From Elizabethkingia sp. YR214 (GTDB taxonomy: Bacteria > Bacteroidota > Bacteroidia > Flavobacteriales > Weeksellaceae): DNA of 64,000 bases. Below, in pieces: positions 38,565 through 45,856 of this stretch (its first letter is position 1; each line of letters begins with the position of its first letter). The DNA lies in assembly GCF_003058195.1 (NCBI RefSeq), contig NZ_QBUH01000002.1:310001-374000 (forward strand), given 5' to 3'. Both the position numbers and the translations under genes were made by a program. The notes beneath the pieces are model-generated. The model searched no databases. It was given only the letters and a program-made list of their open reading frames with translations, and was not told the origin of the DNA.

Positions 38565-38641
38565 CCCTAAAGTATTACAATCACAACATTACAGATAAAA
38601 CTAAATATGTAATTAATTAACGAAAAAATAACCCAAATCAA

Positions 38642-39964
38642 ATGAACAATATTGTAGATAATAATCAGGTAAAAGAAACTTTAGGCAGACACATTCTTGC
38701 AGACGGACTGGATATGGTAATGGATTTCGAAAAGTCACACGGTTCTGTAATTGTAGATAATCTTTCAGGTAAAGAATATCTGGATATGTTTTCTATGTTT
38801 GCTTCGGCAGCTGTAGGCTACAACCATCCATATATTTTAAAGCATCAGGACTGGCTGGGGAAGCATGCTACTTATAAGCCTACACTTAGTGACGTATACC
38901 TTCAGGAATATGCTGATTTTTTGGAAGTATTTGAAAGAGTCGTTATACCAGAAGAATTACAATATTGTTTCTTTGTAGAAGGTGGTGCATTAGCAGTAGA
39001 AAATGCACTTAAAACAGCTTTTGACTGGAAGACAAGAAAGAACTGGCTGCAGGGAAGTAAAACCGAAGCTTCAATGGTCATTCATTTTCAACAGGCATTT
39101 CATGGACGTTCCGGATATACATTGTCTTTAACCAATACAGCTGACCCTAGAAAGCATCAATATTTTCCGAAATTTGACTGGCCAAGAATCATCAATCCGA
39201 AATTAACTTTTCCGGTCACAGAAGAAAATTTGGCTTATACGATTGAACAGGAAGGAAAAGCTTTATTACATATACAGGAAGCTATTCTGGCCAATCCTTA
39301 TAAGGTTGCCTGCATTATTATAGAACCTATTCAGGCTGAAGGGGGGGATAATCATTTCCGTCCGGAATTTTTCCAGGAATTAAGACGTATCTGTGATGAA
39401 AATGAAATTTTGTTAATTTTTGACGAGGTGCAAACCGGAATCGGAATTACAGGAAAGATGTTTATGTTCCAGCATATAGGTGTTGTTCCGGATATTGTTA
39501 GTTTTGGTAAGAAGACTCAGGTTTGTGGTATTCTGGCTAGTAAAGAAAAGTTGGATGAAGTAGAGCATCATGTATTCAAAGAATCTTCAAGAATCAATTC
39601 CACATTTGGTGGGAACTTTGTCGATATGCTTCGCCTGAAGCTAATGCTGGAAATCATTGAAAATGAAAATTTATTAGAGAATGTACAACAGCAGGGACTT
39701 TTTCTTATAGAGGGTCTTATTCAGTTGCAAAACCGTTATCCGGATTACCTTTCGAATGCAAGAGGAGTAGGGATTATGTGTGCAATAGATTTTCCTTCAA
39801 AAGAACTAAGAAATAAAGTTCAACAACAGTTATTTGCAGAAGAAGATATTCTGATTTTGCCATGTGGAGAAAAGTCAATACGTTTCCGTCCACATCTTAA
39901 TGTTCAACAAGCAGATTTGAATAAAGTATTATCTGCTATAAATTCTATTATTTCAAAAATTTAA
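38642..39964 (+). CDS. lat: L-lysine 6-transaminase
   Basis: A 440-residue class III PLP aminotransferase that moves the epsilon-amino group of lysine to 2-oxoglutarate. The cofactor lysine is K290 in SFGKKTQVCG, with Asp261 in IFDEVQTGIG. FHGRSGYTLSLTNT and STFGGNFVDM are typical of Lat rather than of ornithine or acetylornithine aminotransferases. Together with pcd it converts lysine to 2-aminoadipate. Confidence 0.92.
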   Translation: MNNIVDNNQVKETLGRHILADGLDMVMDFEKSHGSVIVDNLSGKEYLDMFSMFASAAVGYNHPYILKHQDWLGKHATYKPTLSDVYLQEYADFLEVFERVVIPEELQYCFFVEGGALAVENALKTAFDWKTRKNWLQGSKTEASMVIHFQQAFHGRSGYTLSLTNTADPRKHQYFPKFDWPRIINPKLTFPVTEENLAYTIEQEGKALLHIQEAILANPYKVACIIIEPIQAEGGDNHFRPEFFQELRRICDENEILLIFDEVQTGIGITGKMFMFQHIGVVPDIVSFGKKTQVCGILASKEKLDEVEHHVFKESSRINSTFGGNFVDMLRLKLMLEIIENENLLENVQQQGLFLIEGLIQLQNRYPDYLSNARGVGIMCAIDFPSKELRNKVQQQLFAEEDILILPCGEKSIRFRPHLNVQQADLNKVLSAINSIISKI

Positions 39965-40041
39965 TATTATTTTTTTTGTAAATCATTTGCATTTTTGAAA
40001 TGATTTCACTAATTTTAAACCGATTTAATAATGAAATTGAT

Positions 40042-40272
40042 ATGGATATGAATACAAAGGTGTCGGTTTTTGAAGGAGACAAACCACAAGAAGTACAGTT
40101 AATAAAATCTAAACTGGAAGAAGCAGGTATAGAAGCAGAAATTGATAATTCATATATGTCATTTCTCTCTACACCAACTGCAACAAACCTAAAAGTAAAA
40201 GTGTATCTGAAAGACGAGAAAAAGGCCTTCGATGTTATAGATGGCTATTTAAAAGAATATAATAACAATTAA
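40042..40272 (+). CDS. DUF2007-like small protein
   Basis: A protein of 76 residues (start at 40042; an ATG at 40000 or 40048 is possible). The pattern TKVSVFEGDKPQEVQLIKSKLEEAGIEAEI matches DUF2007, whose members are described as putative signal-transducing proteins resembling PII-like folds. Role unknown. It follows lat by about 80 bp and is closed by a terminator. Confidence 0.7.
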   Translation: MDMNTKVSVFEGDKPQEVQLIKSKLEEAGIEAEIDNSYMSFLSTPTATNLKVKVYLKDEKKAFDVIDGYLKEYNNN

Positions 40273-40311
40273 AACCCCTTATTCATAATTTTAAATTTTA
40301 CTTTTTTGAGG

Positions 40312-40340
40312 CCTCTGGAATTTTTTCCAGAGGTTTTTTT
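40312..40340 (+). terminator. Terminator after the DUF2007-like gene
   Basis: CCTCTGGAA (40312-40320) and TTCCAGAGG (40325-40333) form a 9-bp stem with a TTTT loop, followed by seven T. Confidence 0.88.
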
Positions 40341-40360
40341 ATTGTATATATTTAATTTTA

Positions 40361-40430
40361 TCACGTAAAAGTGAAATAATTGTTTTTTATTAGAATTGAA
40401 TTACTTAAATTTATCCTAACCAAATAAATA
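40361..40430 (+). promoter_or_regulatory. Promoter/operator of GG-peptide gene 1
   Basis: The dyad TCAC-GTAAAA-GTGA lies at 40361-40374, a -7-like box TAAATTTA at 40406-40413, and TAACCAAATAAATA at 40417-40430, where the transcript should begin. The dyad-to-box distance (31 nt) is the same as in peptide gene 2. Confidence 0.6.
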
Positions 40431-40439
40431 TATATGTAT

Positions 40440-40646
40440 ATGAAAAATTTAAAAAAGCTTTCAAGAGAAAGCCTAAAAGAAATTAGTGGTGGATATAGAA
40501 TGTGTCCCGAAGATGGAAATTGTGGTGATGGATTTTGTTGTGGACCAGGAGGCTGCAGAAGTATCGCCGGAGCGGGACCTGACACCTATTTATGTAGCCC
40601 TCCAACAAGTGGCCCAAAAATAGAGCCTTTTCCAATTGAATGGTAG
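40440..40646 (+). CDS. GG-leader cysteine-rich peptide 1 (knottin-like spacing)
   Basis: A 68-residue precursor. The leader MKNLKKLSRESLKEISGG fits the double-glycine consensus (LSxxELxxIxGG) cleaved by C39 peptidase/ABC exporters. The product after GG has six cysteines spaced C-x5-C-x4-CC-x4-C-x12-C, which falls in the inhibitor-cystine-knot range, then a proline-rich tail ending IEW. I start at 40440 rather than the ATG two codons earlier, which adds two residues to the leader. A secreted, disulfide-bonded toxin or signal is likely; no activity is demonstrated, and no exporter is nearby. Confidence 0.75.
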   Translation: MKNLKKLSRESLKEISGGYRMCPEDGNCGDGFCCGPGGCRSIAGAGPDTYLCSPPTSGPKIEPFPIEW

Positions 40647-40684
40647 TACTCTAGAGTGAAATACAGTTATAATTTGTTATAAAG

Positions 40685-40725
40685 AAACAGCAACTACTAC
40701 AGGAAAGTGAGTTGCTGTTTCATTT
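40685..40725 (+). terminator. Terminator of GG-peptide gene 1
   Basis: AAACAGCAACT (40685-40695) pairs with AGTTGCTGTTT (40710-40720). A related hairpin follows peptide gene 2. Confidence 0.75.
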
Positions 40726-40772
40726 ATGTTATAAATATTTTCATATAAGCATTTAAAAGCCATTATATAGAA

Positions 40773-40842
40773 TCACAAAAAAGTGAAATATTTATTTTTT
40801 ATTCAATTTCTATTATTTAACTTTATCCTAACCAAATAAATA
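40773..40842 (+). promoter_or_regulatory. Promoter/operator of GG-peptide gene 2
   Basis: The dyad TCAC-AAAAAA-GTGA at 40773-40786, the box TAACTTTA at 40818-40825 (31 nt after the dyad, as in gene 1), and TAACCAAATAAATA at 40829-40842. Confidence 0.6.
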
Positions 40843-40850
40843 TTAAGAAT

Positions 40851-41024
40851 ATGAAAAATTTAAAAAAAGTTTCAAGAGAGAATTTAAGAACAATTAATGG
40901 CGGGTATAGAATGTGCCCTGAAGATGGTAACTGCGGAGATGGCTTTTGCTGTGCACCAGGGGGCTGTAGAAGTATAGCCGGAGCAGGACCTAAAACATAT
41001 TTATGTTATGCTCCAATGTATTAG
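40851..41024 (+). CDS. GG-leader cysteine-rich peptide 2 (tandem copy of peptide 1)
   Basis: A 57-residue precursor starting MKNLKKVSRENLRTINGG. The product repeats peptide 1 almost residue for residue through its six cysteines (C22, C28, C33, C34, C39, C52), with Ala for Gly after the CC pair and Lys for Asp in the last loop, but stops five residues after the last cysteine and lacks the proline-rich tail. Promoter, leader and terminator are also shared, so the pair arose by duplication of a unit of about 410 bp. Confidence 0.75.
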   Translation: MKNLKKVSRENLRTINGGYRMCPEDGNCGDGFCCAPGGCRSIAGAGPKTYLCYAPMY

Positions 41025-41070
41025 TTGGGTACATAAAAGTTTATTTTAGTTATAATTTGTTATAGAAAGC

Positions 41071-41105
41071 AGCAACTACTTCAAGCAAGTAAGTTGCTTT
41101 TTTTA
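41071..41105 (+). terminator. Terminator of GG-peptide gene 2
   Basis: AGCAACT (41071-41077) and AGTTGCT (41092-41098), followed by a run of T. Confidence 0.75.
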
Positions 41106-41155
41106 TTACTACCGTGGTGTATAAGGATTTAAATATTAAGTGATTTTAACGAAAA

Positions 41156-41173
41156 GTCCCGATTGCTCGGGAC
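41156..41173. repeat. Short palindrome, REP-like
   Basis: GTCCCGA-TTGC-TCGGGAC is a perfect 7-bp inverted repeat in non-coding DNA without a T-tract on the plus strand. I recall similar GTCCCGA palindromes dispersed in related genomes; only one copy is seen here. Confidence 0.45.
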
Positions 41174-41369
41174 CCACCAAATCACATTTATTATATTATG
41201 AAAAATATAACTCTGTACTAAAGTTACGATATTTATTTACACATAATAATATTTTATTAAATTATTTTCACTGTAAATATCTATAATTACAGATTAAATT
41301 TAAGTTTCTGTTAATGAAAGTAATTAGCCAACTCATACTATGGATTCATATTGTGGTGTATATAATAAG

Positions 41370-41605
41370 GCTACGGAATAATTAAGATAGTTAAAGAAGG
41401 TGATAAGCTATACACTATTTTTCCAGCATTCCTATTTGCTTTAGAGCATGCATAATATGATTATTTCAGATTAAAGTTTACAGAAGAATTCCCAGAGCAA
41501 ATAAATCCTGATCTTAATTTTAGCTTTAGATTAAATAACAAAGGAGAGATTTCTGAATTAGAAATGAATATCCAGCAGGGAATAGTTTTCAAAAAAATAA
41601 AATAG
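41370..41605 (+). pseudogene. Decayed C-terminus of a serine hydrolase-like protein
   Basis: In one plus frame the DNA reads YGIIKIVKEGDKLYTIFP, a stop at 41453-41455, and then YDYFRLKFTEEFPEQ through DLNFSFRLNN to VFKKIK and a TAG at 41603-41605. This resembles the C-terminal (DUF3471-like) part of beta-lactamase-related serine hydrolases. It has an internal stop and no N-terminal domain, so it is a remnant. The family call is tentative. Confidence 0.55.
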
Positions 41606-41781
41606 TAACCTATTGAATAGAAAAGTGCTTTATAATAAATACAAAGCACTTCAAAGGTTGGTGTTTTAATTCTGTGTATGTTAATAAAGCAAATCCGGAA
41701 TAAGATATAAATAGGAAATATTAATTTTAAATACTTCTGCCGGAAGCTGTATTTGCCTGAATATTGATTCAGATTATTTTG

Positions 41782-41811
41782 CAAATATATAAATAAATCA
41801 CATAAATGTGA
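41782..41811 (-). promoter_or_regulatory. Orphan operator and -7 box
   Basis: A perfect TCAC-ATAAAT-GTGA dyad (41798-41811) stands 8 nt from a minus-strand TATATTTG box (41782-41789), the same arrangement as peptide genes 4 and 6. No ATG follows for 150 nt, and a hairpin (AAGTGCTTT/AAAGCACTT, 41623-41651) comes next. This could be a relic of a lost peptide gene or drive a short RNA. Confidence 0.45.
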
Positions 41812-41887
41812 AATTAGTTTTCCCAAAAACGATATTATTAATGATTTAAGTAGTAGAAGAGTGTCTCCATTAAATAGTGTTTCAAAA

Positions 41888-41912
41888 ATAAAAGCCCTCA
41901 ATCAAGAGGGCT
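41888..41912 (-). terminator. Terminator of GG-peptide gene 3
   Basis: AGCCCTC (41893-41899) and GAGGGCT (41906-41912) form a 7-bp stem; on the minus strand TTTTATTTTT follows. Confidence 0.8.
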
Positions 41913-41920
41913 CAATTATT

Positions 41921-42082
41921 TTATCCGTTTGGACAACATATTGGATATGGATCCGTTCCTCTTGGTAGGCATATGCTGGTAGGGCCATTACCATCATTGC
42001 ATACTGGGCAGAACATTCTGATACATCCGGTGCCACTACCACCGTTGATTTGTTTCAGTTCAGTCTTTGTAATTTTTCTCAT
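41921..42082 (-). CDS. GG-leader cysteine-rich peptide 3
   Basis: A 53-residue precursor beginning MRKITKTELKQINGG. After GG the six cysteines are spaced C-x4-C-x2-C-x9-C-x10-CC, and the peptide ends CCPNG. Peptide 4 has exactly the same framework, so the two are one family distinct from peptides 1 and 2. The start at 42082 follows the shared upstream motif; a longer frame from 42121 would read through that motif. Confidence 0.75.
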   Translation of the reverse strand: MRKITKTELKQINGGSGTGCIRMFCPVCNDGNGPTSICLPRGTDPYPICCPNG

Positions 42083-42090
42083 AATACTAA

Positions 42091-42138
42091 TATTTATTTG
42101 GTTAGATATAAAGATAATCATAATTCTATTAATTGTGA
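42091..42138 (-). promoter_or_regulatory. Promoter of GG-peptide gene 3
   Basis: On the minus strand: TAACCAAATAAATA (42104-42091), box TATCTTTA (42116-42109), and a weak dyad TCAC-N6-TAGA, two mismatches from the TCAC-N6-GTGA pattern (42125-42138), 8 nt upstream of the box. Confidence 0.5.
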
Positions 42139-42312
42139 TATATTTTTAATAAAAATTAAATTCTAACGTTTTCAGGTACTTATCTTTATTGCGTAAACAT
42201 TTATTAATGGTTTGGAAATATTTTTATTAAATGTCAGGCAAGGATTTAAAATTGTTGTATTTATATAAATGAGTACTCAAAGTAGAAATTTTTTAACCAA
42301 CAATTAATTCAA

Positions 42313-42906
42313 ATGAAAAAGTTCATAAATCTGAAAGCTTTTTTACAGCTTGTCATTTTATTAAGTATTCCTTTTATTCTTTCAAATTGCAGAAGCGATA
42401 ATGATAAAAGGGCAATCCCTATTCCCGGAGATCCAAAGGTTGAAGATGTTAATGGTAATTATGCCGGAAAACTAGGAATATCACAAGGTACTACTAAGAG
42501 TGAAATTAATGTGTCCTTTACAGCTCAAAAAAATATTGTTTCTTTTACCGAATTTCCGATGAAAGAGATTATTAGCTCAATAATTTCTGATCCTACTAAA
42601 GCCAATCAGGCCTTAGCTTCAATTGGTAAAGTTAAATATGAAGTTAGTTATACGGCAGTTTTGAGTAAATCAAAAAAGGAAGTAGAGCTTACCTTCTCAC
42701 CTAAAGATCTTACTTTCCAGGTTCCAATTGATGGGGTAAATAAAAAAGTAACAGTTACATTTGCCCAGATCAAACAAGGAATATTTATTAAGACTAAAAC
42801 ACAAAATCTTAATCTGGAATTAGGTGCCACTAAAATAACTGTTGAAGGAACTGCAGTTATTCCTTTTAATCAGATCGTATATAATTTTGCAATGTTGAAG
42901 AAATAA
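42313..42906 (+). CDS. DUF4840-like lipoprotein
   Basis: A 197-residue protein with a lipoprotein signal ending ILSNC. The body (VNGNYAGKLGISQGTTKSE, then FTEFPMKEIISSII) fits the DUF4840 group of Bacteroidetes surface lipoproteins as I remember it. Function unknown. It has its own terminator and stands between GG-peptide gene 3 and the ECF sigma gene. Confidence 0.65.
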   Translation: MKKFINLKAFLQLVILLSIPFILSNCRSDNDKRAIPIPGDPKVEDVNGNYAGKLGISQGTTKSEINVSFTAQKNIVSFTEFPMKEIISSIISDPTKANQALASIGKVKYEVSYTAVLSKSKKEVELTFSPKDLTFQVPIDGVNKKVTVTFAQIKQGIFIKTKTQNLNLELGATKITVEGTAVIPFNQIVYNFAMLKK

Positions 42907-42924
42907 AATAAAAAAGACTTGTTC

Positions 42925-42959
42925 GGGTGTACTTATACTAGTGTATGTACACCCTTTTT
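42925..42959 (+). terminator. Terminator after the DUF4840-like gene
   Basis: GGGTGTAC (42925-42932) and GTACACCC (42947-42954), followed by five T. Confidence 0.85.
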
Positions 42960-42986
42960 ACTCATTTAAATTTGAGAATACTATAG

Positions 42987-43556
42987 ATGCCCCAAGAAGA
43001 TAACCCAGAAATAAGGCTGGTGAAACGATTAGTTATAAAAGAGCAAATAGCATGGAAGGAATTGTATAATTCTTATTCAAGGGAGCTTACATCTGTATGC
43101 AGGAGATACCTGAAAGGGCAGGATGATATACACGATGTATTGCAAAATGGCTTTATAAAAATGTTTCACAATATAGATTCTTTTAAGTATATGGGACCAG
43201 GCTCTCTGAAAGCCTGGATAATGCGCATAATTATTAATGAGGTTTTACAATACATAAGAAAATTTTCAAAGATGGAATTTTCAACAGCTGACGAAGAGCT
43301 TACAATCTTAGAGAATGATGAAGAACCAGAGCTAACTGATTTTTCTATGGAAGATTTGCTCACAATGATAAGGTCATTACCTGATGGCTACAGAATTGTT
43401 TTTAATCTGTATGTATTTGAAAGTAAATCACACAAGGAAATTGCAGAATTACTTTCAATAAGTGAAGGATCATCGGCTTCTCAGTTACATAAAGCAAAAA
43501 GAAAGCTTGTACATCAAATTAATGCATGCAAACAATTAAAAGATAAAGGGCTATGA
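42987..43556 (+). CDS. ECF-type RNA polymerase sigma factor
   Basis: A 189-residue sigma-70 family protein: region 2 around QDDIHDVLQNGFIKMFHNI, region 4 around LPDGYRIVFNLYVFESKSHKEIAELL. Regions 1 and 3 are absent, as in ECF factors. Its last codon overlaps the start of the next gene (ATGA), which suggests that the neighbour regulates it. Its position among GG-peptide genes makes it a candidate regulator of them, but their promoters carry the ordinary -7 type box. Confidence 0.9.
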   Translation: MPQEDNPEIRLVKRLVIKEQIAWKELYNSYSRELTSVCRRYLKGQDDIHDVLQNGFIKMFHNIDSFKYMGPGSLKAWIMRIIINEVLQYIRKFSKMEFSTADEELTILENDEEPELTDFSMEDLLTMIRSLPDGYRIVFNLYVFESKSHKEIAELLSISEGSSASQLHKAKRKLVHQINACKQLKDKGL

Positions 43557-44866
43557 AAGACAAATGGTTAATAGACCTGAAGAATAAAATTGAAGGTCAT
43601 GAAGGCAATCCGCCAGAAGGATTATGGGAGAGTATTGAAAAAGAGCTCTTTCCGGATAATACAAATGATTATCATAAGCATAAGGTAAGATTAAAGTTAA
43701 GCTATATAATAAATACAATAGGTATTGCAGCAACCATTGCACTAGTGATTTCGCTAATATTTTTTTATGAGGAAAAAGAGACCACGGATAATAAAACTTT
43801 TGAAAAGCATATAAGTAATAAATCTGTAGAGCCCGATTTATTAGTACAACCTGTAAATGAAGGAATAAAGAAAAATATGCAGGATATTAATTATAAAGTA
43901 GATAATAAAGATACTCCACACATTATTGACAATAAAGTAATAAATAATCAGGTTATAATAAGTTTAAAAAAACAAAGTGAAGGTATAAAATCAACTTACA
44001 ATAACGATCATCAGTTTAATGAAGTTAAGAAAGATGGTATAAATAAATCAGAAGAATTAGTTCTGACTTCTATCATGAAAAATAAGAACGAGATTACTTC
44101 ATCAGTATCCGGGCAGCTTTCGGGAGGAGATTTTGTTCGGATTGAGAATGATGATCTAAAAAGCAGACCTATTCTCGATAGTAAATGGACATTAAATTTT
44201 ACTTCCCGGCAAACTGCATCTAATTCTTCAACTCAAAAAGGATATACTCTGATGAATGGGCCGCTTGAGACTTTACCAAATGATGGAGTAGAGGCTTCCG
44301 GAAGTCCGGTATCCGAGATACTATCTGAGAACATGAATCAGGATGTTAATACTAATATAAAGCACAGGCTTCCAATAAGAATTGGATTGTCAGTTTCTTA
44401 TCAGCTAAATGACAAATGGTCTGTTACAACCGGGCTTACATATACAAAACTTACTTCAGATCTTCTATCCGGAACTGATGCTAATCTGATTAAAAGTGAG
44501 CAGATTATAAAATACATCGGAGTTCCCGTACAGGTTAATTATAATATTTGGCAGAAAGGAAACTTAGCTGCTTATGCGGGTGCTGGTGTACAAATAGAGA
44601 AATCAATTTCCGGGCTCATGAATACCAATTATATTGTTCATCATCAGACAAAAGAAAGTACATCATCAAAAATTAGAATAAATTCGCTGCAAACCTCATT
44701 GAATATTGGGGTAGGCATGCAGTACAAAGTTTATAAAAACTTCGGTCTTTACTTAGAACCTGGTTTGCGTTATTATTTTAATGATGGTAGTGATGCTAAG
44801 ACTCTGTATAAAGATAGACCGCTAAATATGAATCTGGAATTTGGCGTGAGATATTTTATTCGATAA
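43553..44866 (+). CDS. Transmembrane protein with C-terminal outer-membrane-type beta barrel, probable anti-sigma partner
   Basis: A 437-residue protein. A cytoplasmic N-terminus of about 58 residues (start MKDKWLIDLKNKIEGHEG with GLWESIEKELF) precedes one transmembrane helix (about 59-72), a long low-complexity linker (75-260), and a C-terminal domain with strands typical of porin-family/PorT-like barrels (KWSVTTGLTYTKL, then LEFGVRYFIR). It overlaps the sigma gene by 4 bp. Such sigma-plus-barrel pairs recur in Bacteroidetes and the N-terminal part may bind sigma. That is inference. Confidence 0.75.
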   Translation: MKDKWLIDLKNKIEGHEGNPPEGLWESIEKELFPDNTNDYHKHKVRLKLSYIINTIGIAATIALVISLIFFYEEKETTDNKTFEKHISNKSVEPDLLVQPVNEGIKKNMQDINYKVDNKDTPHIIDNKVINNQVIISLKKQSEGIKSTYNNDHQFNEVKKDGINKSEELVLTSIMKNKNEITSSVSGQLSGGDFVRIENDDLKSRPILDSKWTLNFTSRQTASNSSTQKGYTLMNGPLETLPNDGVEASGSPVSEILSENMNQDVNTNIKHRLPIRIGLSVSYQLNDKWSVTTGLTYTKLTSDLLSGTDANLIKSEQIIKYIGVPVQVNYNIWQKGNLAAYAGAGVQIEKSISGLMNTNYIVHHQTKESTSSKIRINSLQTSLNIGVGMQYKVYKNFGLYLEPGLRYYFNDGSDAKTLYKDRPLNMNLEFGVRYFIR

Positions 44867-45036
44867 CTAAATTTAAACAAGTAAATGATATATGGAATAT
44901 CTATCATAAATTGTGTTTAATGGAGTAAAAAAAAATTTTGAAAGGATTATTTTGAATAGCAACAATAATAATTGTTATTAAATATAAATCATATAATATG
45001 AATTAGTATTTTTATGTCCGATCAAAATTTATAAAT

Positions 45037-45267
45037 ATGAATATTAAACTACTAATTTTTTCAATTTTTGTATTAAGCGCTAATGTTGCTTGTACAACAG
45101 ATAGAGATCAGGATTCACTAAATGCTGATGCTTCTGCTTCAATTAAAAATCTTTCTAATAAGATTAAGATAAAAAAGACACAATCTAATAAAACAGCGGA
45201 GAAAAAAATAACTCTAGCAGAGCCTGCTGAAACAATAGACCCAACAAAATCTGACAGACCGAAATAA
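45037..45267 (+). CDS. Small lipoprotein
   Basis: A 76-residue protein with a lipoprotein signal ending SANVAC and a lysine/threonine-rich, probably unstructured remainder ending KSDRPK. No family recognised. A shared terminator separates it from the convergent peptide gene 4. Confidence 0.6.
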   Translation: MNIKLLIFSIFVLSANVACTTDRDQDSLNADASASIKNLSNKIKIKKTQSNKTAEKKITLAEPAETIDPTKSDRPK

Positions 45268-45274
45268 AAAATAT

Positions 45275-45300
45275 AAGCCCTATTCCTAGGGCTTACTTTT
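45275..45300. terminator. Bidirectional terminator between the small lipoprotein and GG-peptide gene 4
   Basis: AAGCCCTA (45275-45282) and TAGGGCTT (45287-45294) with a TTCC loop, A-rich on the left and T-rich on the right. Confidence 0.8.
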
Positions 45301-45302
45301 TA

Positions 45303-45458
45303 TTATCCAAATGGGCAACATACGTCGTAGGAATTAGCTCCTATTGGAATGCATGCATAATAGGGTCCATCGTTATTATTACATTGTGGGCAAAATGCCA
45401 TATAACAAGCTTGACCGCCAGTGATTTTTCTTAAATCAGATTTCAGAATTTTTTTCAT
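45303..45458 (-). CDS. GG-leader cysteine-rich peptide 4
   Basis: A 51-residue precursor starting MKKILKSDLRKITGG. The mature part has six cysteines with the C-x4-C-x2-C-x9-C-x10-CC framework of peptide 3 and ends CCPFG. Between cysteines the residues differ widely from peptide 3, as expected for a diversifying toxin-like family. The start at 45458 is preceded by the shared TAACCAAATAAATA motif. Confidence 0.75.
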   Translation of the reverse strand: MKKILKSDLRKITGGQACYMAFCPQCNNNDGPYYACIPIGANSYDVCCPFG

Positions 45459-45463
45459 GATAA

Positions 45464-45510
45464 TATTTATTTGGTTAGATTGTAAATATATGAAAATCTC
45501 CATAAAGTGA
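45464..45510 (-). promoter_or_regulatory. Promoter/operator of GG-peptide gene 4
   Basis: On the minus strand: TAACCAAATAAATA (45477-45464), box TATATTTA (45490-45483) and, 6 nt upstream, a dyad with one mismatch (TCAC-TTTATG-GAGA, 45510-45497). Confidence 0.55.
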
Positions 45511-45601
45511 TTTAAGTTTGTGTATATAATTTAGATATACCATTTATGATAAAAAATGATTAAAAATTAAAAGATCTGTGGAAACATATAATGATAGAAA
45601 A

Positions 45602-45628
45602 TAAAAAACCCCTCAATAAAGAGGGGGG
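45602..45628 (-). terminator. Terminator of GG-peptide gene 5
   Basis: On the minus strand CCCCTC-TTTATT-GAGGGG is followed by TTTTTTATTTT. Confidence 0.85.
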
Positions 45629-45631
45629 GAT

Positions 45632-45778
45632 TTAACCGGGGCAATTAACCCATTTCCTTCCGTTCATGCAAACACCTAAACAAGAAACATAAACATATCT
45701 AGGTGGGCACACTATTTCAGTTTCACCACCATTAACTTTTTTTAAATCTTCTCTTTTTAGTTTTTTTAACTTTTTCAT
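45632..45778 (-). CDS. GG-leader cysteine-rich peptide 5
   Basis: A 48-residue precursor starting MKKLKKLKREDLKKVNGG. The mature part of about 30 residues has four cysteines spaced C-x8-C-x3-C-x8-C and ends NCPG, a third framework. A TATTTTTG box lies on the minus strand at 45812-45805, but the TAACCAAATAAATA element is only loosely matched (TAATCAAATATTA). A terminator follows within 10 bp. Confidence 0.7.
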   Translation of the reverse strand: MKKLKKLKREDLKKVNGGETEIVCPPRYVYVSCLGVCMNGRKWVNCPG

Positions 45779-45856
45779 GTTTTTAATATTTGATTATACA
45801 GGTTCAAAAATAAACATGGCAATAATTAAAAAATTGTAAAAATGGAACATCAGAAA

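Noticed and set aside
41461-41901. A 146-codon minus-strand ORF
   Set aside because: It runs across the serine hydrolase remnant and its hairpin on the other strand and has a hydrophobic, low-complexity composition; the plus-strand remnant has better coding character.
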